Assembly: GCA_012295275.1 (NCBI GenBank)
Contig: CM022669.1
Span: 17,152,672 to 17,216,671, forward strand
Length of the DNA stretch: 64,000 nucleotides
Source: Chrysomallon squamiferum
Taxonomy: Eukaryota; Mollusca; Gastropoda; Neomphalida; Peltospiridae
Direction: 5' to 3'
Under the pieces are notes generated by a model. The model made no database searches and was not told where the DNA came from. It worked only from the letters and a program-made list of their open reading frames with translations. How positions within the stretch are numbered: position 1 is the first letter of the stretch; each line of letters begins with the position of its first letter. This document shows, piece after piece, positions 12,977-24,504 of this stretch. The position numbers and the translations under genes are program-made.

Positions 12977-13874
12977 TATTTATACAATAATAATCGCTTT
13001 CCAAATAATCTGGAGCAGTTCATTATAATGACTGAGGTAAAACCAAGCATGTCAGTAAGACCACTGAACCATATTTAGCCTTTCTACGAAATGGGATTCT
13101 ACCATATGGGACTCTATGCTGACGAAAACAAATAATAAATTTCTCCAATATGTATAAAAAAAAAAACCTTTATCCTTGCCATTTGACTGAACGAATAAAC
13201 TGTTATTCATCTCCACTGAAGTAGAACTGATTGTTTTGTTGTTGTTGGTTTTTTTTTAGTTTTGTTGTTTGTTTTTTTTGAATGAGAATCATCAAGAGAT
13301 ATTTAAAACTAAATAAAAGTATTGTAGAGCAACTAACGCAAGCATGCCAATAGGTGCACAATAATATGTACCTACGTATTCTGGTTAATTTTATTATGTA
13401 TGCTATTGTTGTAGTCTATTAAGCCGCTATCGACGTCTTTATCACATATTCTTCTCATAATTTCATTATCTCTGCGTGTATCGGTAATCTTTCTTTGCTT
13501 TTTGCTTTCCAATTTTCTTTTTTCTACGATTGGCTGCACATTCAAGCTGAAGCCAGACTGACAAGATTAATAGCCAATTGGACGTTGGTCTTAATAAACA
13601 TGTCAGAAAACATATTTTGAAACTTCCTGCTTTTAGTCTTATATTGGTCATCTGTTTCACTGTCGTATAGGATGAACGTATGAAACAGCATTTTCGAACA
13701 AGAAGATTCTGTCCATACTGAACACAGCACCACGCCCATAAGCTAGTCAGTGCAAAAGTGAACTTATAAAAACAGGACCAGAAAAGCCTGAAAACTGAGA
13801 CGTAATCTGCGAGAAAGAAAATTAGTTTTGTCATTAACGAAGCAGAATCACGAAATATAACGAAAGCGGAGTAA
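12977..13874. other. Upstream region of the left type-B receptor
   Basis: No independent gene is supported. A 229-codon minus-strand frame (13466-14155) runs antisense into the receptor and is a shadow. I could not find a clear TATA box or splice acceptor near the receptor ATG. Confidence 0.5.
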
Positions 13875-14780
13875 ATGGATAACACTACATACGTTGGCGA
13901 CAGTAGCCTACTTGCTGTTGCAACCAGTGTAATAGTCATTCTGGTGTCTTCTGTAATCATCATCGGAGGCAACATTTTGACACTGTTAGCAGTATGGCGG
14001 TCAGAATGCTTGAGGACAATACCAAACATGTATTTAGTTTCGTTGGCGTTTTCTGACCTTATGACCGGATTTCTTGCTCTGGGCTCGCTCGTAATTCTTC
14101 GAGGCTTATCGGAACTTAACAGCAGTAAACCTGCATGTCTGACCGTAGCGTTCATGACATCATGGGTTTTCGACGTGTCCGGATTTATTGTTGTCTTGAT
14201 CGCAATTGACAGGTATATCTATATTAAGTATCCATTACGGTACCCCTTAATAGTCGATCATCGCAAAACGTTGGTAGCTATCATTTTATCGTGGATAATT
14301 GCTTTTTTGATAAGCATTCATTATTTTATAATTTCCAAATTTGACGAAAAAGACGGCTGTTCGCAAGAATCTTTTCTCAGCGACATAGCAAGAATAATTC
14401 GTTTTGTCATGTTTATTGCAGAAACTGCTTTGTTTGCGTACTTCTACGGCACCATCTGTGTGATAGCCAGACGTCTGCAGAGAGTGGTAATTCCGAGCTC
14501 CACGACGCAAGTTTCGTCTAACGCAAAGGCCAATTGGAAACTTATTAAACTATTTCTTGCGGTGTTTGGAGTATTTTTCGTTTGCTGGGCACCAGTCTCT
14601 CTAATGCTTGGTTTACAGTTAGTCATGGATGTATCTGTCACGTCTGTAAAGCGGATATATGTTTTGATTTACGTCAACGCCGGCGCAAACGTTTTCATTT
14701 ATGGATGGTTGAACACCGATTTTAGACGTGCCTATAAAAATATCTTTAAATCTATGAACAAATGCAACTGCTGTAGATGA
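13875..14780 (+). CDS. Rhodopsin-family GPCR, type B, left copy (B1)
   Basis: Single-exon seven-helix receptor of 301 residues with a short glycosylatable N-terminus (NTT at 3-5). Helices are approximately TM1 12-36 (GN 32-33), TM2 50-76 (D61), TM3 86-112, TM4 132-152 (W140), TM5 168-196, TM6 222-246 and TM7 260-282. C88 and C162 are the probable disulfide. DRY (112-114) and FFVCWAP (234-240) are intact. TM7 has NVFIY (271-275) in place of NPxxY, followed by the helix-8 sequence DFRRAYKNIF and a Cys cluster at the C-terminus. The TM7/helix-8 pattern resembles melatonin and related amine-type receptors, but residues needed to name a ligand are not evident. Single-exon receptor families of this sort include candidate chemoreceptors in gastropods (Aplysia), so a chemosensory role is possible but inferred. 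Confidence 0.92.
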   Translation: MDNTTYVGDSSLLAVATSVIVILVSSVIIIGGNILTLLAVWRSECLRTIPNMYLVSLAFSDLMTGFLALGSLVILRGLSELNSSKPACLTVAFMTSWVFDVSGFIVVLIAIDRYIYIKYPLRYPLIVDHRKTLVAIILSWIIAFLISIHYFIISKFDEKDGCSQESFLSDIARIIRFVMFIAETALFAYFYGTICVIARRLQRVVIPSSTTQVSSNAKANWKLIKLFLAVFGVFFVCWAPVSLMLGLQLVMDVSVTSVKRIYVLIYVNAGANVFIYGWLNTDFRRAYKNIFKSMNKCNCCR

Positions 14781-14861
14781 ACTGTTTATCACTCGAAGCT
14801 GCATGTAATTATATCATTATAACTTTGCAGTGAGAAAATGACTACGTTACGTGTTGTTAAA

Positions 14862-15255
14862 TCTGATGGCTGCTACCTCTGTTAAAGAAACTCAGTGTCC
14901 AGTGAGTCATCATTGATGGTTTTCTTTGGAGTCTCTTTGTCACTGAATCCGTGTTCATAGTATTTTTCTACAGCAACATATATATCTGACAGACAAATAT
15001 CAGCAAAAAAGCTATTAGATTCAACGCGACAACAAAAGCTGCAGTTAATCAAAAGACAAACTGGAAACTAACGAAATTTTTTATTTTTTTTTTGTTTTTT
15101 GTTTTTCTGGCACCATTTTCTCTAATATTTGGTTTGAAGGTGATCGTAGAAGTGCCAGGTCGCTTGGAAAACTGGAGTTGAGTATATATATTGTTTTATC
15201 AAATTGTTTTATCTACAGCAAGCTTGTAAAGAATCTTGTATAGAAATGTAAACTG
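14862..15255 (+). pseudogene. Type-B GPCR relic (TM5-TM7), psi-B2
   Basis: Starting about 80 bases after the B1 stop, the plus strand can be read as a decayed second half of a type-B receptor. It begins in ECL2 (KETQCP near 14884-14901), continues through TM5 (FVTESVFIVFFYSN, about 14935-14980), then NWKL and LAPFSLIFGLKV (TM6, about 15057-15145), and ends in TM7 (NCFIY, about 15210). Reading it needs at least two frame changes and passes an in-frame TGA, so it is not translatable. ETQ and NCFIY match the intact receptor at 24.5-25.4 kb (ETQGC, NCFIY) rather than the adjacent B1 (EKDGC, NVFIY). Confidence 0.8.
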
Positions 15256-15612
15256 TGATGTGAACTGACGTTTATCGTCGTGTTTTTGTCGACATTTTAC
15301 CTGTCCGCGGATATATAGACATTTTGTTAAAGACACCTGCCTAAGCACCTGAGTATATTTACAATGGTTTATACTGTAGCACTGATTCCAATTAAAAAGT
15401 ACTAGTTTTTTTTTTTATAGCTGTCATTGTTTCAACTCCCTCTTTCTTTCATTCTTTCTCTCTCGCTCGTTCACTCTCCTCTCCTTTCCACTTACTCTTA
15501 TTCTTACACTCTTTCCTTGTTCTTACAATTTCTGACACCCAAAAGACGACATCGTTTTGTATTGAAGTTTTAAACATCAGTTAGTTATATTTATGTTTTT
15601 GTATATGTATGA

Positions 15613-15616
<4 letters not shown>

Positions 15617-15667
<51 letters not shown>

Positions 15668-15722
15668 CATACACACACACATACATACATACATACATAT
15701 ATAGATATAGATATAGATATAG

Positions 15723-15755
<33 letters not shown>

Positions 15756-15779
15756 TGTATGTATGTATGTATGTATGTT
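15617..15779. repeat. Compound (TG)n(TA)n(CA)n(TACA)n(GATA)n(TATG)n microsatellite
   Basis: (TG)n passes into (TA)n, (CA)n and TACA units, so the left part is close to an inverted repeat. It continues as AGATAT units and ends in about 14 TATG units. Tyr/His/Ile-rich frames on both strands come from the repeat. Confidence 0.9.
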
Positions 15780-16158
15780 TACAGATTCTTTTCCCAGTAA
15801 ATATATTCTGAACAAGTAAAACAAGTAAAACCTTTTCAGTTGAATCGTCAATAGTTAGAACAAAATAAAAATAATAATAAAACAAAACAAAACAAAAGCT
15901 ATTGTGTGTCATCTAAAGTAGTTTTCTCCTAATGTTCTTAATAAAGATTTTAGTTTTATCTAGGTTAATTCCGTTAAAAGGATTCCCTATAGCAAGAAAA
16001 CGTTTTATTTTTGTTAATTATTTCCTGGAAGCAAGTCGTCACTGAGGCTTTTGTTAAAGTTATTCTTTGTCATTTGCTAAGCGATTTACATCTTTGTGTT
16101 CTGACTTTAGCTAGAACGTGTTTTTTTCTTTATTTTTCGCATCTACTTTATATGTGTC

Positions 16159-16190
<32 letters not shown>

Positions 16191-16710
16191 AAAAAGACAA
16201 AAAACATTCTAGAACAAAAACGGTAATAATACGAGTACCATTCTTTGTAATGAAAATAACATTCACTGTAATCAGCTTAACAACAATAATTCTCGAGTAG
16301 TTGACAAACGTAGGAGGTGGTATGTTTACATTGTTTTCGTTATAGTCACTAAACAAAAACAAAACACTTTGGCTTTTGTAAGTTATAAGATTAATGACGA
16401 TAAGCTGTCTTATTATCAGATGAAAAAAAAAAATTAAAATAAATATAAATAAGATATAGTCCACAACTTATTATCTTTGAGGTTATTACTAAGTGTGTGA
16501 TATGTTTCAGTTTCAACTTTCTAAATATTATGTAATGCTTTTTTAAACTGAGACAAATAAAAATACATTAATTTGATTGATTTCTTTAAGAAGATATTTT
16601 AGGTAATATAAAATGCTGAGAAAAAGCAAATGTATTGATAAGAGAGAAAAGAAGAACAACAAAATAAACGTTTTTTATTTTCTCTTGTGAAATAAGGAAA
16701 TAAATTAATA

Positions 16711-16842
16711 AATAATATAATATAATATAATATAATATAATATAATGTAATATAGTAAAATATGAAAATAAAATAAAATAAAATAAAATAAAATAAAATA
16801 AATAAATAAATAAAATAAAATAAAATAAAATAAAATAAAATA
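16711..16842. repeat. (TATAA)n/(AAAAT)n pentanucleotide arrays
   Basis: TATAA units at 16711-16745 are followed by AAAAT units at about 16766-16842, separated by a short AT-rich spacer. Confidence 0.85.
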
Positions 16843-17601
16843 AACATGTTCATATACGATTTCTAATCAAGATCTGGAAGTCACATTTTAATACTAATTC
16901 ATCAATATGCATTTACTTTCGTTGCATTTTTCTGACACTGTAAATGAACTCATAGCTCCGAGTTCTATTTAAGTCAATCTTCAGATCTCAAACCAGTACT
17001 GCAGCTGGCGCTTTTAATCTCAGTATTGTAATAATGACATAAACGATATTTCATCTAACTTATTATGCAAATCCGAGATTCGTTGAGATTTGAGATCTTT
17101 CTGATGTTCGTCATTCCACTCGCTGCAATATATCGGTTTTCTTGTATGATATATCTTACTTTCAGTGTTCCTACAGACACACACACACACACACACACAC
17201 ATTTAATACATTAAGAACGAAGCTGTTTCTTGCTTAAAGCAATATTCTTTTCCCTGTCCTCGTTATTTACAAGCCAAAAAAAAAAAAAAAAAAAAAAAAA
17301 AGTGATATATCTTATTATTTCTATTTTTGTTGTTTACTGGATAATTATTTCATTTTTCTGACATTTGGTGTTTTAAAAACTCGGTAACGTAGGCTGAACA
17401 TCAGAAACGCTTGGCAACGCTTTTGTATTCAACGAATGATGATGATGTAATCATTATGAAACTAGTGAATCCAAGGATTGCTCTAAATGTTGTAACTGTA
17501 TATGTATTTTTGCTGTGAGCTGTTTTCTGTTAGTAAATAAAAATCAAATAATTATAAGAGTTTAAATCTTTTGTTTTGTTTTTTAAGCTAAATAATTAAT
17601 T

Positions 17602-17604
<3 letters not shown>

Positions 17605-17697
<93 letters not shown>
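17605..17697. repeat. (TC)n microsatellite
   Basis: About 46 uninterrupted TC units. Confidence 0.97.
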
Positions 17698-17699
<2 letters not shown>

Positions 17700-18676
17700 T
17701 TATTTGTTTAGTTATATATTTTAAAAACCATATAAGAAATACTGTGAAGGAAACAGATTTCAGAAAACTAGCGTTATAGAAAACCTGACAGGACATCGTG
17801 CAGCGAAAATAACTTTTGTATGAAATAAAGTAATTTGAAAAGGTCAGATTAACGGATACCTGTATTTCTCTGTTGCGTGTTTTTGTAAAATATTAAAATG
17901 ACAAAATGGACTATTCTCAATCGTTAGCACCTAAGGGTTTCTTTCATATAAAGCTTTCCGCAGACAGAATCACATATGAAGTGCGTTTTGAAGGGAGAGG
18001 GGTTACAAAACTTTATAAATAAATTATAACAATAAAGAAAAAAACAAAATATATATATATATTTAAATAAGTCAAAACAACAGTAGCAGCAGCAGCAACA
18101 ACAACAAGAGCAACAACAACAACAACAATAATGATATCAATCATTCAGATATCCAGTTAGATGTTATTTCATTTTGTTCGTCGGACAAACAAAGTGTAAT
18201 TATGTTATAAATTAACAAGTTTGATATTTTACTCCAGATTTTCAAATCGACAGAACTGCATGTACATCGACCTAAAAAAAAAAAAAACAGGTTTAGTATA
18301 TAAAGCTGAAATTAAAATGTATTACCTTTGTACCTCTCTTTTTCATACACACAGAGACTATTGCTACGTCATTTGATTGTTGGTGACGTCATATTTAATA
18401 TGATTTAATATTTCAGTTGAATGAAAACATTTATCCGTTAGCATGTCATATTCCTCTTTTATTAAACAGTTAAAAACATTCTTCTTATTAATAAGCTAAT
18501 TTAAAATTTTAAGCTTCAAATATATTGTTACACTGACGTGATAAACCGTTTTGACGTTACCTACAATGAATGATATGTCATAACCTTTCTGTATAAGCAT
18601 AAGACAGACAGACAGACAGACACAAATGCACACATACAAATAAGCAATATAGGACTTAGTTTATTTTGAATATATC

Positions 18677-18709
<33 letters not shown>

Positions 18710-19253
18710 AGAGGATGTCTTGCTTATATTTTGAATACTGACGACAATGCGTCAACTTCATCAAATGAGGCATTTTCAGCCAATCATAATAAATATTAAC
18801 TTGACTAATTAACAAATGACACTGACCATATACTGAGATCTATTTTACTACTACTTTAAGATGCACCTCAAAAATGTTCAAAGTCTGACTGCAATATTAA
18901 AAAAAAAAAAAAAAATTAAATAAAAAAATTGGCTTTTTATGAAAAAAAAAATAATAATAATATCTAAAATGTCAAATGTGCTAAAAACACAATTTTTCAC
19001 AGAATCTCATTCCATTTCTGATGATCAGAGTTGTCTGTGATTTAGAAGCCTGAAAGAACTCCACCTAGAGAGCATCTTTTTGACAGTGATCTTTATATTC
19101 GTCTTGATGTGACAGTCCTCCAAATATAAGGAAAAAGTCCAAAATGACAAAAATCATAACAATTGCACATAATAAAACGTGTGATTATCTTAACAGTGAA
19201 TCAGACACATACAGAATGCACTTATGATTCGTTAGTTGTATTTTGGTGTTGTA

Positions 19254-19333
19254 TTTTTCAGTTACCTTCAGACTCGCATTCCGGACACATCTATTTTTCA
19301 GTTTTCATCAGACTCGCATTCCGGACACATCTA
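19254..19333. repeat. 40-bp tandem duplication
   Basis: Two units (19254-19293 and 19294-19333) share TTTTTCAGTT and then CAGACTCGCATTCCGGACACATCTA. They differ only in a few central bases. Confidence 0.9.
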
Positions 19334-19609
19334 CGTTCTACTGCTGGACGTACTAATACGTCCAAGTACATCACTTGATTTTCTTTTTATAACTTCGAGC
19401 ATCTGAATTAAAGTCAAATAATGTTTTTCATTAATTAACACTTAAAGTCAAGCGAGAAGTAGAAGAAGATACAGGCTGATTTTCAAGTATCGATCGAAAC
19501 TAACGTCTGCCACGTACCCAGTAATGAGATCGGCGGAAAAACCTTTGAAGTTCAAACTGCAGTTTAAATATTTTAAAATTTTAAGCATATTGTTTTTTAT
19601 TTGTTTATT

Positions 19610-19654
<45 letters not shown>

Positions 19655-19675
19655 TATTATTATTATTTATTATTA

Positions 19676-19729
<54 letters not shown>

Positions 19730-19837
19730 TCTAAACAAAATAAAATACCAATGTATAAGACTATCACTGTCGATATATCACAAACGTTTCAGCGGTAAAA
19801 AGCAAGACACAATTCTATCTGTCTTAGACTGACATCC

Positions 19838-20110
19838 GTGGGGCCGGGCAAAAGTGTCCCTACAAAATAACCTACAAAACTGACATACAATAAAATTATT
19901 TATTTTCAAGAAGAAAAACAAATTCAAATCGGCATGACTGTCCGCTTATGCAGTGGAATAACAATAAAAAAAAAAAAAAAAAATGCTGACCGCGTCCATA
20001 TTCTGCAAATGTCCGCTGATCTAAGGGACATAATCTACTAAAAACAATAGGGTCTCGGGAAAAGTGTCTGAGCATCGTAGGTGTCCGCTCATCTCAAGGG
20101 CAGCTAAAGA
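19838..20110. repeat. About 71-bp degenerate tandem repeat
   Basis: TGTCCGCT followed by NAT recurs at about 19939, 20010 and 20082, a spacing of 71-72 bases. The intervening sequence has related GGGxxCGGGxAAAAGTGTC blocks (about 19841 and 20051). It lies close to the symmetry point of the GPCR inverted duplication. Confidence 0.55.
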
Positions 20111-20250
20111 CAGGTTGGTTCTGTTAGGCTTCGATGACGCGAATCTTTTTCAGAACAGAATGTTTACAAAATAGTTAGATAGACGTTAAATTTAATTCTT
20201 GAATACGTTTATAAGAAACATCAATTAAATGATTGAAATAAATGACTTAC

Positions 20251-20321
20251 CGAGAAAGTGCAGAATTCAATCAAGAAACGAGATCGAATTCGCCGATAAA
20301 ACCGTCAGTCAGTCGTTATAA
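20251..20321 (-). other. Candidate non-coding exon (minus strand)
   Basis: On the minus strand a good acceptor (CTCTTTTCAG) precedes 20321 and a perfect donor (GTAAGTC) follows 20251. All three frames contain stops, so it could only be untranslated or belong to a non-coding transcript. Splice signals of this quality also arise by chance. Confidence 0.3.
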
Positions 20322-21004
20322 CTGAAAAGAGCCATTGACCCGAAAGAACGTCATACTTTGTCTAAAAAACGACATTAGTAAAGGAAACTGAAGAAGCTTT
20401 CAAACGATGCCAGAAATGCTGGGCGTAAATTCATTGCAGTGTAATCGCAATTTAAATTTAAAGATGATTTCTCAAGAAAAGAAAGATTGTTTTTTCTTTT
20501 TGTTCCCGAGTTGTCACAAATCACTAAAACGCTCATTTTATTAGCTTTCCAGTGGTGCTAAAACCAGCCATATTCCTTGTTCACTTTCAGTGCCGGACGC
20601 CGCTGAAACTGGAGTTTGATTTTTTACGCTGTCCAATTCGAAAATGCGCGAGCTGTCCGCTGCTTTTAAAATGTCGCGTTTTTCAAATGCGTATCACGAA
20701 TTCATTGAATGACTTACGAACAAATAAAAAACACACAATTCAAGAGCAAACCTTTCTCTTTATTTCTATGCAATTTATAATGTTACAAGTTACACGACAG
20801 CTGAATTAAAAGAAGTCAAAAACTGATTTTTCAAATTTTATAAGTGATTGGTTGACATTTAAATGTCTGCGGCTACCTAATATATATGTTTCTACGTATG
20901 TGTAATGTACGTGTATATGTCTGAACACATGTAGATATTAGAGACACTTACTAGAACTAAAGTAAAGTTCTATTCTCATAAAAAGTTATAACCATATCGA
21001 TTTA

Positions 21005-21101
21005 AATAACATTTAACACACCATCGGCAGAATTATTATTTCCTTCTTCTTTGTTCTCCTCTTGAAAAGTGATATTATCATCAAATAAACAACGTTGTTG
21101 T
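21005..21101 (-). other. Candidate exon (minus strand)
   Basis: The minus strand has an acceptor (GTTTTTTACAG) ending at 21102. One following frame reads QQRCLFDDNITFQEEN and onward with Asn/Ser/Asp-rich, coding-like composition for about 30 codons. The phase does not join cleanly to the candidate exon at 23.2 kb, so the model is weak. Confidence 0.25.
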
Positions 21102-21740
21102 CTGTAAAAAACAAAAATTAATACAATCCTTTATTGTATACTAACTGTATTAATAACTGAATTAATACATTAAATCCACATTACTTCCATCTTTTAAAAT
21201 TCTTTCTTTAAAACCAGAATATTTTTCATTAAAGTGCAGTAGAGAAATTTCACTGCATAATAATGATAATAATAATAAAAAAAACCTTGTATGTGTTTTA
21301 AGTCTGAAAGGTAAGTTTTTGAAAAGCGTTTTCTTTCAATTAAATTCTAAAATAGCTAAATGTGATTAATAAAATCGAGCTTTTGTTAAATAATCGCAGT
21401 AACAGCAAACGATGATCTTTGCGGACTCAACAACAGCCCTCGTCGCCATGTTCTGTCAGTAAAACATTTTAAAAGCAACATTCTGCTAATGCTTGTAACA
21501 GAAAGAACTCTCTCTCTCTCTTCAGACACTAAGGACACAAGCAAGTCGTTTGGCTAATTGACTTTTCTAACACGTAACGAGTCTGTCAATTAACTTTTCC
21601 ATTTTCAACGGCTGTAAATGTTTTCTCAAGTTTTCGCTCTGTCTTATCCGAATTAAATCTACTTCGGCTGAAACCTTCTTGAAACTGTTACAGAAATCGG
21701 AGCAAAGACCAACTCCAGTTATAAAATCAGAAAAAGACAA

Positions 21741-21779
<39 letters not shown>

Positions 21780-23210
21780 GAATAAAAAATTCATATTTAG
21801 TATTGTCCTCAAACATATTGCTAAACATTTCATAATGTTGCTTTCAGTGATAGTCATACAAGTATAACTGTTACACTGAACACAGCAATAGTAATCTCTT
21901 CATATCCAGGAACAACGATGTTTTCCTTTCAGTTAAATTTGTCCTTCTGTTGTGTTAGGTACTCAAAAGTGATTTTCTATTTGATAAATACAAAGTTGAC
22001 TCTTACCTATAATGTTTAGATCTTTTTTTCCTCTTTCTTGTGGAAAAAAAAAATCGAAGTTGACTGTCAAATAGTTCCAAGGTTACGATTTTGTTTTTAA
22101 TATTATATTTTTTGATGCGGTTTGCGTACAATCACCATTTTCAACAAATCTCGATTTTTGAGTTGCCCGTTCTGAAGGTAAATTGCCTCTGACAAAGCTT
22201 ATTTCATAATATATCATACTGTTTGCTGCACTTGTGCATTAAAAACATTTTTTCTTGTCTGTGAAAAGTACATTTACTCTGATATGTGAAGACAAAGGTG
22301 GTAAAAATCATTCATTTGGTAAAGAACTAAATCTTTGAAAATGCTTAAGATCACGTTTGTACTCATTCTGCAAAGATAGTTTTTAACCCAAATTAATCAG
22401 CGTGAAAATTTCTAGATGATGAAATACAGAATGGATAGATTAGAAAATCTTAATTTTTAGGGTGTTCAACCTTTTTTCTTTTAACAAAGTTGCAGTTTTC
22501 CTGTACAATCGAGGTGCAATCTTAGTGCTAATAAAGGCTGTATAATAACAAAGATGACTTGTTAAGTGCAGCCTCCTCCCAAGAGCGGGTCTGAAAGCAA
22601 TGAACAATGAGAGGATATTAAATAAATGTATGGATAAAGAATTACAGTTAATAATACTTTTACAATTTGAATTTCACGTGGATAAGGATTAAGAAGAGAC
22701 TTTGTAAAAAAAGATGTTTTTGAGAGCTCGTTTGAACTTTATGAGGCAAACGTCAAATCAAAGAGTACTGAATGACTTATGTTATAATTTATTTTGTATG
22801 TAGAATATTTTTAACCAAGTTTCAATCATAACAAAGCTTAATTTTTGCCACACACGCTAACTAATCACCGATTCATATATCATTTCCAATATTTTCCCAA
22901 GACATTGCCATAATCCCAGAATATAATGAAATAAAAAGGTAAATACTACTGAATAAGCAATCATAAATGAGGAGGCTATGTTAAAACCACAACAACAGTT
23001 GAAAAACTAAAGTCTTGTGACATATTTTTTCTCTTATTCGGGCATCAAAAACAAGTAAACTTCTTTAACTAACATTTTTTTGCCGAGACACATTTAGACA
23101 AATTATACAAAACAGTATCCGATATCATTTCAACCCAGAGTTTATCACTTAAATTGTAAATTTAAGCACTTAAATTGACATCTTATGAAAAGAATGATCA
23201 TTTCACTTAC

Positions 23211-23316
23211 CAGCAAGATCCTTTAAACAGACTTCAGGAGGTTCTGGTTGAGGAACAGCGACTTGATCAGATGCCTGCTGACTCGGAGGGGAACCAGATT
23301 CGGTGATGACGACTTA
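23211..23316 (-). other. Candidate coding exon or exon relic (minus strand)
   Basis: A minus-strand frame of about 32 codons reads ESGSPPSQQASDQVAV, then a PQPEPPEV stretch and KDLA, ending at a strong donor (G|GTAAGTG, intron from 23210). It is rich in Pro/Gln/Ser/Glu. Just upstream another frame (SPELFSFFPSVEPRGK) is open and coding-like but is offset by one base, so this may be a frameshifted relic. I do not recognise the protein. Confidence 0.35.
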
Positions 23317-24504
23317 CCACGTGGTTCAACAGAAGGAAAAAAACTAAACAATTCTGGTGACGTCTCCCTGAGACAGAGTGGTTGGTCGTGTAGATTATTT
23401 CAGCTTCTTTTCCACTGATGAAATATTTCTCTATTGTGATGTATTTTTGAAAGGGTTCTGTTGCTCCAAACTCGTGAAGAGACTTAACAGAAGTTGGTCA
23501 TCAAGATTTTCTAACGCTTTCGGGAAGCAAATATAGTTTTATTATTTGGTACAGAAGATTCTGTCAGAATAAGTTATTTTTTTTGTTTTGAGTTTACTCT
23601 CATTTTCATTTATTATTTCTAGCAAAAAAACATTTTCTATACAGTTATTTTTAAGAATTTAAGTGAATTTATAAAGATCAAACAAACCCTGTTTTTGAAG
23701 AGTATTGATTTGTGTTTGTTACATACAGATTCATTCTCTATTTTTAATCGTTTATTTTATGTTTTATATTAAGCTTGCATTCAGAAGATCAGACAAATCC
23801 AGAAATCCGGGCCATCTCCAGTTCCAAAGCTTGCTGGATTACTGATCCTCTGTACGATAAAAACAAAAGTTCGCATTATTATTTGAATGTAATAAATAAA
23901 TATCAAAACTAGCAGAACGATTTAAAATACTTATTTAGTAGCAGACAGTGGATGTAGCAGAAAGAAATATATTATTACTGTTATTATGTACGTTAAAGTG
24001 TTGTCTATAAAATGGATAAACTATTATATATACAAACACAACACTGACTTGAAAAAGGTGCATAGTTGCGTAGAGAATCAAAAGAGAGAGGGCCATAATG
24101 TGAGAAAAAGAGGAAACTGAGGGAGAAGAGAAATAGAAACAGAAAAGAACTACACAGAACGAGAGAGAAAAAAAAAAACAGAGAAGGAAACAAGTGCGAG
24201 AAAAACAGATTAAAAAAAGAATATATAGAAATAGAAAGATAGATAGATGATAGAAGAGAGGGAGTGAGAGAGAGAGAAAGAGAGACAGACAGACTGACAG
24301 ACAGACAGGCAAACAGACAGACGAACTGTACCTTCAAAAAAAATACAAAGAAATATAGCTGAGCAAAGGATGTTTGTTTTTGATCACAAATTATCAGATA
24401 TATTAAAATATTTATTTAACAAAACAGACTAGATGTTTACGTAGTTCTAAGTCAAAATATATAGATAACAACACACTTTTGTAAAGATATAAACTATGAC
24501 CAGT

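Larger units (their letters stand above)
15256..20250. other. Intergenic DNA around the duplication centre
   Basis: About 5 kb without a supported gene. It holds a compound microsatellite (15617-15779), pentanucleotide arrays (16711-16842), a (TC)n tract (17605-17697), poly-A runs near 17278 and 18680, (TTA)n (19618-19729) and two local tandem repeats near 19.3 and 20.0 kb listed separately. Open frames here are short and mostly low complexity. Confidence 0.55.
20322..24504. other. Intergenic DNA upstream of the right type-B receptor's 3' end
   Basis: No confirmed gene. Apart from the two candidate minus-strand exons listed separately, I see (AAT)n at 21741-21778, ordinary AT-rich sequence from 21.9 to 23.2 kb, and purine-rich GA-type sequence at 24.08-24.32 kb whose antisense Ser/Leu/Phe frames are artefacts. 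Confidence 0.5.

Noticed and set aside
13466-14155. 229-codon minus-strand frame
   Set aside because: Its first third is antisense to the intact type-B receptor and the rest is AT-rich upstream sequence; no domain is visible.
20552-20809. 85-codon frame with a Cys-containing middle (RCPIRKCASCPLLLKC)
   Set aside because: No start, splice support or family match strong enough; the TGTCCGCTG string in it recalls the nearby tandem repeat.
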